From NCBI RefSeq assembly GCF_947179165.1, contig NC_077244.1, positions 70,230,144 to 70,294,143 on the forward strand: a stretch of 64,000 nt of DNA, written 5' to 3'. This stretch comes from Solanum dulcamara. Lineage: Eukaryota; Streptophyta; Magnoliopsida; Solanales; Solanaceae. The notes under the pieces were generated by a model. The model was not told where the DNA came from. It saw nothing but the letters and a program-made list of their open reading frames with translations, and ran no database searches. Shown one piece after another: positions 60,801 through 64,000 of this stretch. Positions within the stretch are counted from its first letter, which is position 1, and every line of letters starts with the position of its first letter. The position numbers were made by a program, and so were the translations under genes.

Positions 60801-61382
60801 TGAAAAAGAGGGGGAAAGCACTACAAAAAAAGAGAAAATCTGAAGAAAAAGTAATTGCTCTCAAGAGCATCATGACATCCATCAACTGGTAGTTCAGCAT
60901 AATTACTGCCTCATTTAACCAAAGTTTTTCTCTTTTCTTTTTTCCAAAATCTCTTTTTCTTTTTCTTTTTTTGGGTGTGCTAAATATTTTCCTTTTAATA
61001 AAATAAATGTTGTTTTTTATTTATATTTTTGGTACGTAAATACAATACATTATTATAAAATTATTTTATATATAATCTAGATAAATATTATAATAGATGG
61101 AATAAAAAGTAGAAGAGTGGGGATAGGGCAAAATAAGAATTTTTACAATTTACTTTTACTTATTGTTTGAATTATTTCGATATTTATATTCTATTGGTGG
61201 AATAGTATACATTTTTCATCACTCCTACAAGAACACCAATCTTTTTTCTTGTACTACTGCTACTACATTTCTCTCTGCTATGAATTTCTAGCATTTCTTG
61301 ATTCTTGAACCATATTCAGCTAAAACAAATAGCACCATTTCAGTTGGCTAGTTCAATTTCAGTTTCACAGTCAAATTTGACA
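57880..61382. other. AT-rich intergenic region upstream of the LRR kinase
   Basis: No supported gene over 3.5 kb. One CACTA-type MITE (58555-58806) is listed. 59330-59620 is less AT-rich with a 90-codon frame that has a non-ATG start and no domain. The last ~150 bp include a T-rich and CT-rich leader-like stretch before the kinase ATG, with a minimal upstream ATG-AAT-TTC-TAG at 61280-61291. Confidence 0.5.
58555..58806. mobile_element. CACTA-type MITE
   Basis: Begins CACTATAATAAATAAAG..TTTAGTG and ends with the inverse, CACTAAATATTACTTTTATTATAGTG. 252 bp. Internal text repeats AGCGGTAATAAT and ATTACCACTAAATA. Flanking triplets AGG and AGA differ at one base, so the 3-bp duplication is only partial. 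Confidence 0.65.
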
Positions 61383-64000
61383 ATGCTGCTGTTAATCTTC
61401 TTCATAATTCATGCTTTCATGTTTATGACAGCTTCGTCGGATCTTAGCTCTGACCGTGCTGCTCTTTTATCCTTTCGCTCCGCCGTGGGTGGCCGTACAT
61501 TTCTCTGGAACACCACCAGTACCTCCCCATGCAACTGGGCTGGTGTAGAATGTGAAAACAACCGTGTTACCGTCCTCCGTCTACCGGCGTCAGCTCTCTC
61601 CGGTACCCTTCCGGTGAACACTATTTCCAACCTCACTAGTCTTCGTACACTTAGTCTTCGTCTCAATCGTCTTTCCGGTCCTCTCCCTTCTGATCTCTCG
61701 AAATGTGTTGAGCTCCGTAACATTTATCTCCAGGGCAACTTTTTTTCCGACACTGTAACGTCTTCCCTATCCGGGCTTCACTCTTTAGTTCGGTTAAATC
61801 TAGCTGATAACAATTTTTCTGGAGAAATTCCATCTGGGTTTAACTCTTTGACCCGATTGAGAACTCTTCTACTTGAGAAAAATCAGTTTTCTGGGTTTAT
61901 ACCTGAGCTTAAGTTTTTTCCAAATCTTGAACAGTTTAATGTGTCTTTCAATAGATTAAATGGGTCTATTCCGAAAAGTTTGGAGGTAATGCCTATGAGT
62001 TCCTTTATCGGGAATTCACTCTGTGGAAAGCCTATTAATGTTTGCCCAGGAAGTAAGACTCAGCCTGCTATAGCTACTGCTGGAATTGAAATTGGGAATT
62101 CAAATAACAAGAAGAAGAAGCTATCTGGTGGAGCTATTTCCGGTATTGTCATTGGATCTCTTGCAGGATTTTTCATTCTTTTGTCTATTTTGATGGTGTT
62201 AGGTAGAACGAAAACTGGTGATAAAACGAGGTCTCTTGATGTTGAGACAATTAAGCAACTGGAAACAGAAGTTTCCGAGGAGAAACAAATTGAGAAACCC
62301 GAAAATGGCGGTGTAAATAATGGGAATTCAGTTGCTGTAGCAACAGCTGATGCAGTATTGAGTAGCGGCGATGAGAATTGGGGAGAGAATGGGGCTAAAA
62401 AAAAGCTTGTGTTTTTTGAAGATTATTATAAAGCATTTGATTTGGAGGATTTGTTGAGAGCATCTGCAGAGGTTCTTGGAAAGGGGACTTTTGGAACAGC
62501 TTATAAGGCAGTTTTGGAGATAGGTACAATTGTTGCTGTTAAGAGATTGAAAGATGTGGCAATATCTGAAAGGGAGTGCAAGGAGAAAATTGAAACAGTT
62601 GGAGCAATGAATCATGAGAATTTGGTGCCTCTCAGAGCTTATTATTTCAGTGGTGAAGAAAAACTTCTTGTCTTTGACTATATGCCAATGGGGAGCTTGT
62701 CTGCACTTCTTCATGGTATGTTATAGTTACCCTCTTTTACTTCCCATTCATGTTGTTCGGACTCTCTAAAAATTTTACGCCAGATCCTCCAAGAATGCAT
62801 GATATTGAAGGATCCGACAAGCACTTGGCGGATGGATCCTCAAAAAATGCACTACCTTTTTGGAGGATCCAACACCCACTCCAGCTGCATGGATCCTTAA
62901 AAAATCACTAATTTTGAAGGATCCTTCATGCACTAGTCAATATCTTTAGAGTCCTAGCGTAGCCACCAATATATGGTGTTTTACTTGCCTTTTCCTTATT
63001 CGGTACATGCATTGTATTTTGTTCTAGATTTTGACATTTTGTTGGAGCCATGCTACTTACCTCAGCACAATCTGTTTATTTTTCCCTCTCTCTTTCTTTA
63101 GTATAAAAGTAATAAGTTTGACTTGTTGCTAACAGTGTAACATGCAATGTATGTATTGGGGCCCTCAATCCAATGAACATGTGATCTTAGAATTAAGCAT
63201 TAATTTCTTATCATTACCATAGTCATTATGTAAAGCATGCTTCTAATATAAGGAAGTATGTTAAATATAAAGTTGGTTGTAATTAAGAGCAATAAGTAGA
63301 TCTCCATTTGGTTTAGTGATTTCATTATAGCCAAAGGGTCCTTTTGTTGTTTTGTAGATACCCTGTCCTGTCCATATACAGGGGAAAATTTCACAAGCAC
63401 TAACATAATCTTTCACTTGGACCTACACTAATAGAGTCTATCATTATATGATCTTTTTCTAACTATAGCATCTGTGTAGGACTAGTATTGTGAATCTCTG
63501 AAACTAATACTTAAATTTGTTAAAAGTGAGCTAAGAAGCTGAAATAAGCTGCATGCTGCAACTCTACTTTCTGTTCACCACAATTGCTTTAATTTACTAG
63601 GAAGCAAGGGGGCTGGCAGAACACCATTGAATTGGGAAATCAGGTCCAGTATTGCCCTCGGAATTGCACATGGCATCGAATACCTTCACTCTCAGGGTCC
63701 TGATTTTTCCCATGGGAATATCAAATCATCCAATGTTCTTCTCACCAAATCATACGAAGCACGTGTCTCAGATTTTGGCCTGGCTAACTTGGTTGGACCG
63801 CCATCCTCCCCCACTCGAGTTGTAGGATATCGTGCTCCAGAGGTAACTGATCCTCGCAAGGTTTCCCAAAAGGCTGATGTCTATAGCTTTGGAGTATTAC
63901 TCTTGGAGCTTCTTACTGGAAAAGCACCTAGTCATGCCCTCTTGAATGAAGAAGGTGTTGACTTGCCTAGGTGGGTTCAATCTGTCGTTCGCGAAGAATG
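61383..64000 (+). CDS. LRR receptor-like kinase, RLK902/RKL1 type (probably inactive kinase), partial at window end
   Basis: Plasma-membrane receptor-like protein. Exon 1 is 61383-62715, exon 2 is 63601 to beyond 64000; the frame is continuous over the intron (CAT G / GA AGC). ATG 61383 is the first in-frame Met. Signal peptide residues 1-18 (LLLIFFIIHAFMFM), LRR N-terminal cap with CNWAGVEC, about five LRRs (LRTLSLRLNRLSGPLPSDL and so on), juxtamembrane KKKK, TM about 250-272 (ISGIVIGSLAGFFILLSI), acidic linker, then DLLRASAEVLGKGTFGTAYK and VAVKRL with Lys387. In exon 2 the catalytic loop reads SHGNIKSSN instead of HRDxKxxN, so the usual catalytic Asp is Asn, while SDFGL is kept. This pattern is known for plant atypical or pseudo-kinases (At1g48480/At3g17840 type). 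The C-terminal part is missing. Confidence 0.93.
62751..62964. mobile_element. MITE with GGATCC-rich inverted interior in the kinase intron
   Basis: Left end TGTTGTTCGGACTCTCTAAA, right end TTTAGAGTCCTAGCGTAGCC. The interior has repeated GGATCC-containing segments in both orientations (GGATCCGACAAGCAC, GGAGGATCCAACACCC). This layout is familiar from dispersed Solanaceae repeats. Located about 36 bp after the exon 1 donor. Confidence 0.65.

Noticed and set aside
61305..61382. N-terminal extension of the LRR kinase from 61305
   Set aside because: The first codon is TTG; the real first Met is at 61383, where a clear signal peptide begins.
1..64000. CRISPR arrays, operons, tRNA genes
   Set aside because: No regularly spaced repeats with unique spacers, no prokaryotic gene layout, and no cloverleaf-capable tRNA other than SINE heads were seen.

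Overview
The window looks like nuclear DNA of a Solanaceae plant, most likely Solanum (tomato or potato type). It is AT-rich, with small GT-AG introns, Solanaceae-type SINEs, Stowaway-like MITEs, two Ty1/copia elements and a Mutator-like element. The pairing of an acid (vacuolar/lysosomal-type) alpha-mannosidase with a convergent ICE1-type bHLH gene recalls, from memory, an adjacent pair on tomato chromosome 6. The species was not proven from sequence alone.

Layout. 1-8640 is a decayed Mutator-like element. A DUF1985/Ulp1-protease-like gene runs rightward and a MuDR-type transposase runs leftward, tail to tail, as in Kaonashi-type MULEs; both are broken. 9874-19964 (+) is a 30-exon GH38 alpha-mannosidase, intact in frame by my exon-by-exon translation. 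20774-24017 (-) is a four-exon ICE1/SCREAM-like bHLH regulator. 24.2-28.9 kb is intergenic, with a SINE flanked by a 17-bp target duplication and several MITEs. 28860-34533 is an old copia element with a deleted 5' part. 36191-39120 (-) is a ten-exon serine carboxypeptidase-like gene with a MITE sitting exactly on one splice donor. 39.1-47.9 kb is repeat-rich intergenic DNA holding a degenerate 18S rDNA fragment and one plausible 74-codon gene. 47938-49399 (+) is a five-exon Nudix hydrolase. 51831-57874 is a very young copia element with identical 285-bp LTRs and a 5-bp target duplication, yet a broken coding region. 61383 to the window end (+) is an LRR receptor-like kinase of the RLK902/RKL1 type, cut by the window edge.

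The host genes are ordinary single-copy plant genes with unrelated roles: glycan trimming or turnover, cold/stomatal transcription control, vacuolar or secreted peptidase/acyltransferase, nucleotide-derivative hydrolysis, and receptor-like signalling. They do not form a pathway. The most unusual signals are at gene/transposon interfaces: a splice donor rewritten by a MITE, two GC-AG introns in one gene, a tandemly triplicated exon-intron unit in the MULE-borne protease gene, and an rDNA fragment outside the rDNA arrays. No CRISPR array, operon or tRNA gene was seen. All exon coordinates were worked out by hand from splice consensus and reading-frame continuity.
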